Shown: positions 18,395 to 27,056, numbered from the stretch's first letter. The stretch is DNA of 60,172 nt from Sporolactobacillus shoreicorticis (GCF_024125445.1 NZ_JAMXWM010000029.1:1-60172); one strand, 5' to 3'. Made by a program: numbers and translations. The notes: generated by a model from the letters alone, not told the origin.

Positions 18395-18847
18395 TTAACG
18401 CTTTTTTGATTTTCTGTTGATCAGTGTCAATCCAAATGTAAGAATGGAGAGAATAAGCACAAGAAAATTAAGATCGTAAACCGGTTTAAACGTCGTTTTT
18501 TGTTTGTCAATTTCATAAACGCCCAGCGGTTTTACTGATGCATAGCCACCTCCACCACCTCCGTTCGGTCCCGCTTTTTCTCCATGTGTGCTTCCGCCGC
18601 CTCCACCGGTAATACGAACTCTGGAAACAGGCACCACCTGCTTGTCGCCTCGATCTATCGGATCGCCGTAAACAATGGACGCACCCTTTGATTTTGAGAT
18701 GAGCCAAACCAACTTTTCCATAAAGGAAGCATTTTCCACATTTTCCTGTACATTGTGATTCTCTGTTCCTGATTTATCCAATTTACCTACTCCCCCATCA
18801 TCAATCCGTTTATCAAGAAGTATTTTATCCGACAGAAAAACACTCAT
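18395..18847 (-). CDS. GerW/YtfJ-family spore protein
   Basis: A 150-aa protein with the sporulation YtfJ/GerW domain. The segment GASIVYGDPIDRGDKQVVPV (residues about 55-74) is followed by glycine-rich stretches (GGGGG twice between about 80 and 103). A C-terminal hydrophobic helix lies near 127-143. In B. subtilis GerW is a spore coat-associated protein needed for germination with some germinants. This copy has an extended N-terminus with a KNxxQENVENASF-type lead and a membrane anchor, so it may be a paralogue of the classical one. Confidence 0.8.
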   Translation of the reverse strand: MSVFLSDKILLDKRIDDGGVGKLDKSGTENHNVQENVENASFMEKLVWLISKSKGASIVYGDPIDRGDKQVVPVSRVRITGGGGGSTHGEKAGPNGGGGGGYASVKPLGVYEIDKQKTTFKPVYDLNFLVLILSILTFGLTLINRKSKKR

Positions 18848-18902
18848 TTAACACTGCCCAGTAGAACAATACCCGAAAATCACAATAATTAATGAAAAAT
18901 TT

Positions 18903-19226
18903 TTATCCCTGTTCTTGGTACCGTTTCGTGAGCTTACTGCGATGTGCGCTCACCACATCCTCTAAACTTAAATGATACAGATCAGCAAGAATCGCCAAAT
19001 TTGAGAGCGCATCACCAATTTCTTCAGATAGATTCTGTCTGATCTCGTCCTTCGTTTCGGCAGATTCACCGGGATGATCACGTCCTATTTCATAGGCGCG
19101 AACCGCGCGAGACACCTCTCCCATCTCTTCCATTAAAAAACCGACACGTATGTATGGAGGAAGACCCTTCCATCCGCGTTTTTCGTAAAATTGTTTCTCC
19201 CATTCCTGCACTTCTTTCAAATTCAT
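18903..19226 (-). CDS. MazG-like nucleotide pyrophosphohydrolase
   Basis: A 107-aa all-alpha NTP pyrophosphohydrolase-like protein. The metal-binding helix pattern EEMGEVSRAVRAYE (E31-E35 region) and the downstream EEIGDALSNLAILAD (ExxD) are the MazG signature. Such single-domain proteins hydrolyse non-canonical or excess NTPs to NMP and PPi, but the substrate is unknown. The ATG is preceded by GGAGGAAT. Confidence 0.85.
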   Translation of the reverse strand: MNLKEVQEWEKQFYEKRGWKGLPPYIRVGFLMEEMGEVSRAVRAYEIGRDHPGESAETKDEIRQNLSEEIGDALSNLAILADLYHLSLEDVVSAHRSKLTKRYQEQG

Positions 19227-19470
19227 GCATTATTCCTCCATCTGTTCTTTCCGTAAAGGATCTTATACTTTTCATGAATCAATTATAGCACACGTGTTCG
19301 TTGGACAATAATGGTTATAAGCAATCAAATCAAGAACATATTTTTACGTGAATGTCAGGGCAGAACGAAGATGCAACGGATCGTTGCAAACCAAGCACCT
19401 ATATATATCTTTACTTGATCAGCATCCAAGGCTAGACTACAAACTACCTAATACAGAAAGGAGCAGGATT

Positions 19471-20031
19471 ATGGATTTGGGAAGCAGGATCAAAGAAGCA
19501 CGCGAACGATCAAATTGGTCACAGGATGAGTTGGCAGAGAAGATGAATATTTCTCGACAGGCCATTTCAAAATGGGAAACGGGAAAAAGTTATCCCGACA
19601 TTGAGAAAATTTTGAAGCTCTCAGACATCTTTAATCTGTCCTTGGATGAACTAGTCAAAGGCGATAAAACGTTTCAGGAAAATTTAATTAAAGAAAGCAG
19701 GATGACAATGTCAGGATTAACAATTTTAGGCTATGTTTTGGTTGCGCTGGGTGTCATTGTAAGCATTTGGGGGTCTGCTCAATTTCCGTTTAATTTTATG
19801 AATAGCGAGTTTATGTCTTTTATCGTTGGAGGATTGGTCTTAATAACCGCCGGTTTGGCAATTATTCACGGCGTCCCGACTTGGCTTTTATTAGGTGCAC
19901 TATTTTTGACAGCTGTTGCGACCATTATTTATATGGTCGGCATGCATATGGAATTATTTGTGCTGTTGTCAGGAATTGTTGTTATTTTAGGCCTTGGATG
20001 GTGGCTGGCAACTCTGATTTTAAAATCATAA
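19471..20031 (+). CDS. HTH (XRE) regulator with membrane domain
   Basis: A 186-aa protein. Residues 3-60 form an XRE helix-turn-helix (SQDELAEKMNISRQAISKWE), followed by LDELVKGD. From about residue 78 four hydrophobic helices anchor it to the membrane. The architecture is common in Bacillota and suggests direct coupling of a membrane signal to transcription. I chose the ATG at 19471 with AAAGGAG nine bases upstream; a longer frame from 19348 has no ribosome binding site. No obvious target lies beside it. Confidence 0.85.
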   Translation: MDLGSRIKEARERSNWSQDELAEKMNISRQAISKWETGKSYPDIEKILKLSDIFNLSLDELVKGDKTFQENLIKESRMTMSGLTILGYVLVALGVIVSIWGSAQFPFNFMNSEFMSFIVGGLVLITAGLAIIHGVPTWLLLGALFLTAVATIIYMVGMHMELFVLLSGIVVILGLGWWLATLILKS

Positions 20032-20136
20032 CTTGAAAAAAATGAAAAAGTGCAGTGAAGAAAGCATCAATCTTTTTTGCACGAGAACAAAATGACTTAT
20101 TCCAATAATTTTCGGTGTTTTAGAAAAATGTTTTCC

Positions 20137-20156
20137 ACAAGTGTCTTTACACTTGT
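20137..20156 (+). promoter_or_regulatory. Perfect palindrome overlapping the -35, probable NiaR-type operator
   Basis: ACAAGTGT-CTTT-ACACTTGT, 8-base arms with a 4-base centre, covers the -35 of the downstream gene. The core GTGTCTTTACAC resembles, from memory, operators of the niacin-responsive repressor NiaR/YrxA. The assignment is inferred from the NiaP-like gene that follows. Confidence 0.6.
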
Positions 20157-20174
20157 AAAGTTCGTCATTATAAT
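20146..20174 (+). promoter_or_regulatory. Promoter of the niaP-like gene
   Basis: -35 TTTACA (20146-20151), inside the palindrome, and a perfect -10 TATAAT (20169-20174) with a 17-base spacer. A repressor on the palindrome would block RNA polymerase directly. Confidence 0.8.
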
Positions 20175-20257
20175 GGGGACAGATTTGAATAATAAATGAT
20201 GAACAGGCTCTGTTTTGCAAACACTAAGAGCTGTACTCATTATATTAGGAGGATATT

Positions 20258-21463
20258 ATGTCACTCACGAATCACCCCTCGGAAAAAAAGCTGCTCGGCG
20301 TTGCCGGTCTTGCCTGGCTGTTTGACGCGATGGATGTCGGTATGCTGTCGTTCATCATTGCCGCTTTGGCAGCGGATTGGAAATTGAATTCGGTTCAAAT
20401 GGGTTGGATTGGCAGCATTAGTTCAATCGGTATGGCGGTTGGTGCACTTATTTTTGGATTAATGGCGGACCGGATTGGGCGGAAAAACGTTCTTATTTTA
20501 ACCCTGCTTTTGTTCTCTGTCGGTGCCGGTCTGTCAGCATTGGCTACGGGAATCACCATTTTTCTTATTCTGCGTTTCTTCATCGGCATGGGCCTTGGCG
20601 GCGAGCTTCCTGTCGCTTCAACCCTTGTTTCCGAAAGTGTTGCTAAGGAAAAACGCGGTCGGATTGTTGTCTTGCTCGAAAGCTTTTGGGCAGGTGGCTG
20701 GATTATCGCGGCACTGATTTCGTACTTTATTATTCCGCCATTCGGATGGCGTATTGCTTTGCTGATCGGAGCGCTTCCGGCATTCTATGCCATCTATCTC
20801 CGCTGGAATATCCATGATTCAGCAAACTATGTTGCGAAGACGATGCACGATAAACCATCGGTTCTGCATAATATCATCGAAGTCTGGTCGAAAAAATATG
20901 TGCGTCAAACCGTAATGCTTTGGGTCCTCTGGTTCTGCGTTGTGTTCTCGTATTATGGAATGTTTCTTTGGCTTCCGGGTGTCGTCGCGCTTAAAGGATT
21001 CAGTATGGTTAAAAGCTTCGGGTACGTACTGATCATGACACTCGCCCAGCTTCCCGGCTATTTCACTGCCGCATGGTTGATTGAAAAATGGGGGCGCAAG
21101 TGGGTGCTGATTGTGTATCTGCTCGGTACAGCCGTTTTCGCCTATTTCTTCGGTTACGCGACGACACTGCCGGTCATTTTGACTTCCGGCATTCTGCTTT
21201 CATTCTTTAACCTCGGTGCCTGGGGCGCGTTGTACGCCTATTCACCGGAACAATACCCGGCAGTCATCCGTGGTACCGGTACAGGCATGGCAGCAGCATT
21301 CGGACGAATCGGCGGTATTTTCGGACCGCTTCTGGTCGGCTATCTGCTCGTGCAGAAGGTATCCATCGGCGGCATCTTCACGATTTTCTGCATTTCCATT
21401 ATTGTTGCTATTTTAGCCGTACTCTTTCTCGGCAAAGAGACGAAGAACAAAGAATTGGCGTAA
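20258..21463 (+). CDS. MFS transporter, probable niacin permease
   Basis: A 401-aa major facilitator with 12 helices. Motif A-type loop DRIGRKN follows helix 2 (about residue 73), and a charged central loop lies near residues 190-210. The N-terminal WLFDAMDVGMLSFIIAAL and the RFFIGMGLGGELPVA segment resemble the NiaP/YceI niacin transporter and aromatic acid/sugar-phosphate symporters. TAGGAGG lies seven bases before the ATG. The operator-like palindrome in the promoter supports niacin uptake for NAD synthesis. Other organic acids remain possible. Confidence 0.75.
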   Translation: MSLTNHPSEKKLLGVAGLAWLFDAMDVGMLSFIIAALAADWKLNSVQMGWIGSISSIGMAVGALIFGLMADRIGRKNVLILTLLLFSVGAGLSALATGITIFLILRFFIGMGLGGELPVASTLVSESVAKEKRGRIVVLLESFWAGGWIIAALISYFIIPPFGWRIALLIGALPAFYAIYLRWNIHDSANYVAKTMHDKPSVLHNIIEVWSKKYVRQTVMLWVLWFCVVFSYYGMFLWLPGVVALKGFSMVKSFGYVLIMTLAQLPGYFTAAWLIEKWGRKWVLIVYLLGTAVFAYFFGYATTLPVILTSGILLSFFNLGAWGALYAYSPEQYPAVIRGTGTGMAAAFGRIGGIFGPLLVGYLLVQKVSIGGIFTIFCISIIVAILAVLFLGKETKNKELA

Positions 21464-21479
21464 AAAACTTTTTAGCTTT

Positions 21480-21518
21480 AAAAGAGGCCTCCCATGCATA
21501 TGGGGAAGCCTCTTTTAA
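21480..21518. terminator. Bidirectional terminator
   Basis: AAAAGAGGCcTCCC/GGGGaaGCCTCTTTT hairpin between the convergent MFS gene and flavoprotein gene, with A and T runs on both sides. Confidence 0.85.
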
Positions 21519-22091
21519 TTAATTACGACTGACTTGATAAATCTTTTCCAGCCATTTCTTTCTTTTCTGTTCACTGCTTGTTCGCACGCCGAAAAAAACA
21601 AATCGGCGCACCGGCCGAATTCCGCAAAAATGGAAAATCGGCCCTTTAACCGATTGCCATTCCAGACTATGGCGGATCAGCCGCTCATAAAAGCCGGGAG
21701 AATCAAGTGTATAGATCACCGTTGCCGATTTTCCCTTCAGCAGTCCGGCCGGAATGTTCTTTTTGTATGTGTATGCAAAACCTGATGCAAACACGCGATC
21801 AATAAATCCTTTCAGTATGGCCGGCATACCAAACCACCAGATCGGATAGATAAAAATCAGATGATCTGCCTTTTTGACCAAACGGCGATATGATGCTAAT
21901 TCCGGATCATTCTTCATTTCCGATCGCTTTTTCTCTTGATTATGCACAAGCACAGGATCAAAGCCTTCCTTATACAAATCAATGACATCATAAGCCTGCC
22001 CCTTATCCTTCAATCCACGTACAACCTGCTCATAAATCGCGTGATTAAAGCTTGCCGGATCCGGATGAGCATAGATGACAAGAACAGACAT
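21519..22091 (-). CDS. Flavodoxin-fold NAD(P)H oxidoreductase
   Basis: A 190-aa protein of the NAD(P)H quinone dehydrogenase/KefF-like group. It shows VIYAHPDPASFNHA at residues 4-17, PIWWFGMPAILKGFIDRV near 80-97 (FMN-binding loops) and GSxG-like downstream segments. It should reduce quinones or related electrophiles with NAD(P)H using FMN. ATG with GGGGGCGG upstream. The shifted tail of the broken DUF975 gene runs into its start region. Confidence 0.85.
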   Translation of the reverse strand: MSVLVIYAHPDPASFNHAIYEQVVRGLKDKGQAYDVIDLYKEGFDPVLVHNQEKKRSEMKNDPELASYRRLVKKADHLIFIYPIWWFGMPAILKGFIDRVFASGFAYTYKKNIPAGLLKGKSATVIYTLDSPGFYERLIRHSLEWQSVKGPIFHFCGIRPVRRFVFFGVRTSSEQKRKKWLEKIYQVSRN

Positions 22092-22888
22092 AAGTTTCCG
22101 CCCCCTTTTTCAACAGCATACTTGAAAAAACAGTGATGGCATACGGACTTAAGTATAGAACGAAACTACGCCTCAGGACGTATTTATTTTCAACTGTGAT
22201 TATAGTTGTGCATTGGGAACCATCATCTGCAGTATCAACAGGTTCCTCATGATTGAGTCGTTGATCATAGAAGGCTGCTTGTGCGGTCGTGATATAGGGC
22301 ATCAGCCACAGATTGCCTATTCCGAGGGTCAAAAGTGTAAGAAGCGCCCAGCCACTTATAACCGTCCATTAATTGGCGGCTTTCCGTGATCGCCTCATTG
22401 ATCGTACACTCTGGGTGATCCTTTAAAATATAGAAAGTCTGTGAATAAGAATAGGATTTTATGATTCCCGGAACAATCAGCAGCAAAGACCAAAGCAGCG
22501 TATACAGGAAAAGCAGGAGAGCCGCACCAAAAAGTCTAACTATTTTTCTCATCGAATCCAAAGATTGGAACATCACACCGATGCCGTACGAATTCCCCCG
22601 ATAGAGGTCCAGAAATTGCCAACGATACCCTGTCGAAAGCGCAATGTTAAAAATCATAAACACCAATCCTTCAATAGGATAGACCGTAAACAGAGTTGCC
22701 AGCGCAGCTGTGTCAGAACCGTGGCTCGCAATGATAATCGAAAAAAGAATAATATTCGTAATCACAATAAAAAAATAAGGTGCAGCGCCGATACACAGAA
22801 ATTGTATCACTGTTGTCCCAACCGATGAGCCCCATTTTCCGCTCAATACATCTCTTGCCGATTTTCTAATTGAGGCACTAAAGCCCAT
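22045..22888 (-). pseudogene. DUF975 membrane protein, frameshifted
   Basis: The first frame (22265-22888) encodes an N-terminal cytoplasmic helix and multiple membrane segments ending ...ESRQLMDGYKW, typical of DUF975. It then loses sense. The next frame continues with the family's ending LLTLGIGNLWLMPYITTAQA and AFYDQRL (22045-22332). Between KW and LLTLGIG the usual dozen residues of the last-but-one membrane segment are missing, so a short deletion that is not a multiple of three joined the frames. The shifted tail overlaps the next gene. Function of the family is unknown. Confidence 0.75.
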
Positions 22889-22905
22889 AGAGAATCTCTC
22901 CCTAA

Positions 22906-23769
22906 TTAAAATTGTCCTTGCAGACGCTCCGCATCAATCTTCATTGCTTTTTCCTTAACTTCAGCCGGAATCGTCATTTTTTCCAGTTGATTAATCTTTG
23001 AGAACTGAGAATGTATCGTCATTTTCATTGATCCTGAAGCCGTACTCTTTGGTTTAGCAGTAAAGGCAATGTCGAGCGACTTAGGCTGATAGGTCTTCTG
23101 ATCGACCTCATAAGCGTAGGACATCGATGTAAAGGATAAGAGATCGAGCGAACGATTCAGTGCCTGTTTTTTTGCCTCGCTGAGACTGCTGAGCATCGCT
23201 TTCTTAATGAGTGTTTCCATAGACTTCTTATCTCCATGAAACTGAATCCGATAGTTGCTCCCTTTTTCGCTTATTTTCAAATTTTTTTCGGAATTCCTGA
23301 GAAGATCCAACTGTGTTGACGGGTCGGTTTGGTTCCAGATCGAGTCCTTAAGCGTTCTTCCCGCATCGCTGTCAAAAGGAACCGATATCCATTTTCCGTT
23401 GTCCCCACTTTTAAGATACATAGCATCATTATCTGCATATTGCTCCATATTCGTCGAATTTTTGCCGCTCCCTGTTTCATTGTTGAGCTTAGTTGTTTGA
23501 TAGAGGAATGGCTGCTTCAGATAAAGCTTGGAGTCAGTCTCCATCTGCTGCGTACTTTTCTGGTCACCCTCTGCCAGTACAATCATCATATTCGTTTTCA
23601 TTTCCATATTGCTTATTTTTTTCGTTTGCTTCACAACATGGACAAGCGCTGCTGTCGCCGTTCGTTCCGATTTGTGGTTTTTCTTCTCGCTGTCACCGGT
23701 TGAGGCACCACAGCCCGCAATGATTAAAAGAACAGAGAGTATTAGCGCAAGAATCACTCTTTTTTTCAT
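22906..23769 (-). CDS. Lipoprotein (DUF6612-like)
   Basis: A 287-aa secreted lipoprotein with signal MKKRVILALILSVLLIIAGC (lipobox IAGC, Cys 20). The mature part resembles the beta-rich LolA/LppX-like lipoproteins of Bacillota: an early ALVHVVKQTKKISNMEMKT-like stretch and MTIHSQFSKINQ near the C-terminus. These may bind lipid or sense the envelope; the role is unproven. It lies 17 bases upstream of the broken DUF975 gene, probably in one transcript. Confidence 0.75.
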   Translation of the reverse strand: MKKRVILALILSVLLIIAGCGASTGDSEKKNHKSERTATAALVHVVKQTKKISNMEMKTNMMIVLAEGDQKSTQQMETDSKLYLKQPFLYQTTKLNNETGSGKNSTNMEQYADNDAMYLKSGDNGKWISVPFDSDAGRTLKDSIWNQTDPSTQLDLLRNSEKNLKISEKGSNYRIQFHGDKKSMETLIKKAMLSSLSEAKKQALNRSLDLLSFTSMSYAYEVDQKTYQPKSLDIAFTAKPKSTASGSMKMTIHSQFSKINQLEKMTIPAEVKEKAMKIDAERLQGQF

Positions 23770-23944
23770 ATTTTCTTATCCTCCTATGTATGATTCATTG
23801 ATCATGGATGAAAAAACGTGTAGTCAAATTTATAGTTGTAGGAAAAGAACTACCGATTGGAAATTACAGAACTTCTACTAGCCGACTGAGCTCTGCTCGT
23901 TTGAGGAATCTATTTATAGAATCTTACGCAGTTCTCCACGAGGT

Positions 23945-24000
23945 TTTATTAGAAAACTTGGCTTCACCGAGCCCCTGACAAAGGCGAAGTCTTAGTTGCA
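23945..24000 (+). repeat. Dispersed intergenic repeat, copy 1
   Basis: TTTATTAGAAAACTTGGCTTC..CC.....GGCGAAGTCTTAG matches the copy at 38627-38695 in the same orientation but lacks about 18 internal bases. It lies in the 23770-24092 gap, which shows no other feature. The two copies lie either side of the T7SS genes. Confidence 0.5.
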
Positions 24001-24092
24001 TTTATACTATGTTCCGTGAATTTTTAATACTTTCTTATAGTACAAAAAAGTCCGTTGGTATGGACGTTAAACGGATTTAATATAATCTTAGT

Positions 24093-25062
24093 TTAAACCA
24101 AATCTTTACCAAATAAAAGAAATTCAGGTGTTTTTTCAAGATAAGCTTTAATGTCTTTTTGCTCAATCTCCGTTCTTTTTTCTTTTTGATTTTTAAATTT
24201 TATCGGCTTCTTTATTTCAATAAGCGCATCAATTTTATCTAATAGTATTTTTTTGTCAAAAACAAAAGGTTCTGTTTTTCCCCTATACCTTCCTTAATTT
24301 CTATTGTTTTGCGAATTCCATGAGTTCTCAAGTCTAAAAACCTTAATGATTCTGTCTGCTTCATTCCCTGAGACAGTTCGCCTACAGTGCTGAATGATTT
24401 ACTCCCTGCACGTCCAATCGCGCCAAACGCTCCGGCAGCTTTCAGTCCAGGTACAACGCGTCTAGTACATTAAATACGCCTTCGGTGACGCGTTCTTCCT
24501 TACTGAGCTTACGTCCGGAGATTAGGCTGGTACCGGTTGCGGCTTCGGTGACCTGCATCGTCCCATAAGCAACGCCTGCCGCAATACCCGCCGGCGGGCA
24601 GACAATGCCGAGGATGATGATCCCGCCGGCTGCCGCTAGATTCACCCAGAGCTCTTTATCGATCTGTTTGTCACGGATCGATTTATAGTCGAAGCTGCGA
24701 CTGTACTGGATCGCTTCCTTATATTGATTGAACGTGACCTTCTCTGCCTGCTTCGATGCGGTCATGGCTTTGAAGCGCTCGTATTCGCTTTTGATTGAAG
24801 CATCCATAAGGGCGTTGTTGCTGAAGAGGTCGTCAAGCGTGATCTCTTTCTTCAGCAGCTTTGCACCGCCGACTGATGCAATTGAGGTTCGCGGCCTGTA
24901 TTGCTTCACATTGATCGTGTTCTTCGTTGTGATTTTATCGATGGAGAGCTGGGTCATCGCTTCGACATAGGCATCCATCTTCGTATAAAATCGATGATCA
25001 ATGTGGCGGCTGACCGCATCACCGGCATCACCGTAAACGTGTACAGTTTCTGGTAGTCATGG
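24093..25062 (-). pseudogene. Decayed second copy of the T7SS toxin gene
   Basis: This is a 5'-truncated, frameshifted relative of the intact toxin at 25485-27056. From 25062 down to about 24440 it is nearly identical to 26230-26850, apart from substitutions and an extra base near 24452. Homology ends with LDLRTHGIRKT (intact: LDLKTPAIRKT). Beyond that its own AT-rich tip reads KILLDKIDALIEIKKPIKF in another frame and ends ...PEFLLFGKDLV at 24093. About the first 69 codons are missing and the junction at 25062 leads into unrelated sequence. It is an old toxin displaced or duplicated by the present one. Confidence 0.8.
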
Positions 25063-25134
25063 TCCTAGAAAAAGTTAACAAAAACCAAGTCAACTCTACA
25101 CTAATCGAAAAATTTTCAAATAAAAATCTGACTA

Positions 25135-25485
25135 TTACTTAGTAATAGTTAAATTATTATTTACTGTTCCAGTAACTTTACTAACTTCATATCTTCTTCC
25201 CAAAAAATCATTAGCATAAAGTTTGTTATTTTTCAAACGTATCATTGTATAAACAACGTTATCTCCTAAATTTCGTTTGCCTATTTGCCATTTTATTTGT
25301 CCATCGATCGAATAACAATAAATATTATGAAAATCATCATAATCAAGTTTTTTACCATGGGGAATATCTAATAGTATATACAAATTTCCATCTTCTTCTA
25401 ATAATTGATAGATATTATATTTCAATTTTATTAATACATTTTTATTAATATATACTTTATTTCCTTCATACTTAACATTCATCAT
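25135..25485 (-). CDS. Candidate immunity protein for the T7SS toxin
   Basis: A 116-aa acidic-to-neutral soluble protein, strongly AT-rich, with no signal or membrane segment and alternating strand-like segments (KVYINKNVLIKL, NLYILLDIPHG, YCYSIDGQIKWQIGKRN). The start ATG overlaps the toxin stop (TAATGATG), the tight coupling expected of a toxin/immunity pair. I recognise no immunity family. Function is inferred from position, size and base composition shared with the toxin tip. Confidence 0.6.
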   Translation of the reverse strand: MMNVKYEGNKVYINKNVLIKLKYNIYQLLEEDGNLYILLDIPHGKKLDYDDFHNIYCYSIDGQIKWQIGKRNLGDNVVYTMIRLKNNKLYANDFLGRRYEVSKVTGTVNNNLTITK

Positions 25486-27056
25486 TAGTTAGGTCTCCAA
25501 TCTGTAAGCTTTCCAATTTCCTTAAATTCACCAATCCATTGCTGCTGCAAATCAATTTGAGTACTTCCTCCATGAAATCCAAAATTGGGATTTACTTCTC
25601 CAATTCTGACACTATCCCCAACCTTTAGGCTTACTTTCCCAATGTATTTAGGTAACCCAGGTAGCGCAAATTTTTCTTGAATCTCCTGGGCGGATAATCC
25701 TTTAATATCTTCTTCCCTCATTACCCATCCACCTTTTAATCCTGAAACATCATTATCATATACCCTAACAAAAGTTGCATCTTTAACTAATTTTACATTT
25801 AATACTGGAGTTTTGGGAGTATATGGTGGGTCTACATATCCCCTGTCTTTCCACCAAGCATTAACATCTTCTGCTGATTCAATTTTATTAATAATCACTT
25901 TATCATTTAGAGAACCTAACTGTCCCTTAAAATATTCATTACTATCGGAACTGTATTCTTTATTTAATTTGTTGAGTGTCTCCATTTTCTTGCTGCTTAA
26001 TTTCTTGCCGTTCGTTATTTCATTCTTCACCCCATTAATATTAGTACCTTTCTCAACAACTTTTCGAGCGCTCCCTTTGGGTCTTACCGTCTTGCGAATT
26101 GCAGGAGTTTTCAAATCCAACAGTCTTACTTGACCACTCTGTTTCATTCCCTGAGACAGTTCGCCTACAGTGCTGAACGTCTTACTCCCCGATCGCCTGA
26201 TCGCGCCAAACGCTCCGGCTGCTTTGAGGCCGGGTACCGCGTCCAGCACACCAAATACGCCTTCGGTGACGCGTTCTTCCGTACTGAGTTTTCGCCCGGA
26301 GATTAGGCTGGTTCCGGTGACGGCTTCGGTGACCTGCATCGTCCCGTAAGCAACGCCTGCCGCAATACCCGCCGGTGGACAGACGATGCCGAGAATAATG
26401 ATTCCGCCGGTTGCAGCCAGATTTACCCAAAATTCTTTATCGACCTGTTTGTCACGGATCGATTTATAGTCGAAGCTGCGGCTGTACTGGATCGCTTCCT
26501 TATATTGATTGAACGTGACCTTCTCTGCCTGCTTCGATGCGGTCATGGCTTTGAAGCGCTCGTATTCGCTTTTGATTGAAGCATCCATAAGGGCGTTGTT
26601 GCTGAAGAGGTCGTCAAGCGTGATCTCTTTCTTTAGCAGCTTTGCACCGCCGACCGATGCAATTGAGGTTCGCGGCCTGTATTGCTTCACATTGATCGTG
26701 TTCTTCGTTGTGATTTTATCGATTGAGATCTGTTCCATCGCTTCGACATAGGCATCCATCTTCGTATAAAACGGATGGTCAATGTGACGGCTGACCGCAT
26801 CGCCGGCATCCCCCGTAAACGTGTACAGTTTCTGGTAATCATGGCGGAGTCTGTCGAGCGATCCGTCCATGCTTTTATAGGAAAAGGAGACGCGACGATC
26901 CTCATCCAAGTCATCAACCGCGTTGCGAATATCGCGAAACGTTTGATCCATGGCGCTCATGCGATCGAGAATACCGCTGCTCCAAGCGGACACGTGACTA
27001 ATCGCTTCGCCCATGTTATTCCAAGCGCCTTTTTGATACAGCACACTGCGTCCCAT
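25485..27056 (-). CDS. Polymorphic toxin, T7SS effector
   Basis: A 523-aa modular protein. Residues 1-100 are helical and WXG/LXG-like in style but without a canonical LXG signature. Residues about 207-240 are hydrophobic, and GTSLISGRKLSTEERVTEG with VLDAVPGLKAAGAFG follow, as in the pre-toxin TG region. From about residue 325 a distinct, AT-rich C-terminal domain begins. It contains DVNAWWKDRGYVDPP, GGWVMREEDIKGLSAQEIQE and NPNFGFHGGSTQIDL. I have seen this tip type in other Bacillota toxins but cannot assign an activity. Coupled (TAATG) to the preceding small gene and to the immunity candidate. Confidence 0.75.
   Translation of the reverse strand: MGRSVLYQKGAWNNMGEAISHVSAWSSGILDRMSAMDQTFRDIRNAVDDLDEDRRVSFSYKSMDGSLDRLRHDYQKLYTFTGDAGDAVSRHIDHPFYTKMDAYVEAMEQISIDKITTKNTINVKQYRPRTSIASVGGAKLLKKEITLDDLFSNNALMDASIKSEYERFKAMTASKQAEKVTFNQYKEAIQYSRSFDYKSIRDKQVDKEFWVNLAATGGIIILGIVCPPAGIAAGVAYGTMQVTEAVTGTSLISGRKLSTEERVTEGVFGVLDAVPGLKAAGAFGAIRRSGSKTFSTVGELSQGMKQSGQVRLLDLKTPAIRKTVRPKGSARKVVEKGTNINGVKNEITNGKKLSSKKMETLNKLNKEYSSDSNEYFKGQLGSLNDKVIINKIESAEDVNAWWKDRGYVDPPYTPKTPVLNVKLVKDATFVRVYDNDVSGLKGGWVMREEDIKGLSAQEIQEKFALPGLPKYIGKVSLKVGDSVRIGEVNPNFGFHGGSTQIDLQQQWIGEFKEIGKLTDWRPN

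Noticed and set aside
26182-26430. Minus-strand frame in the toxin gene
   Set aside because: It is an out-of-frame shadow of the toxin with Arg/Gly-rich nonsense composition.
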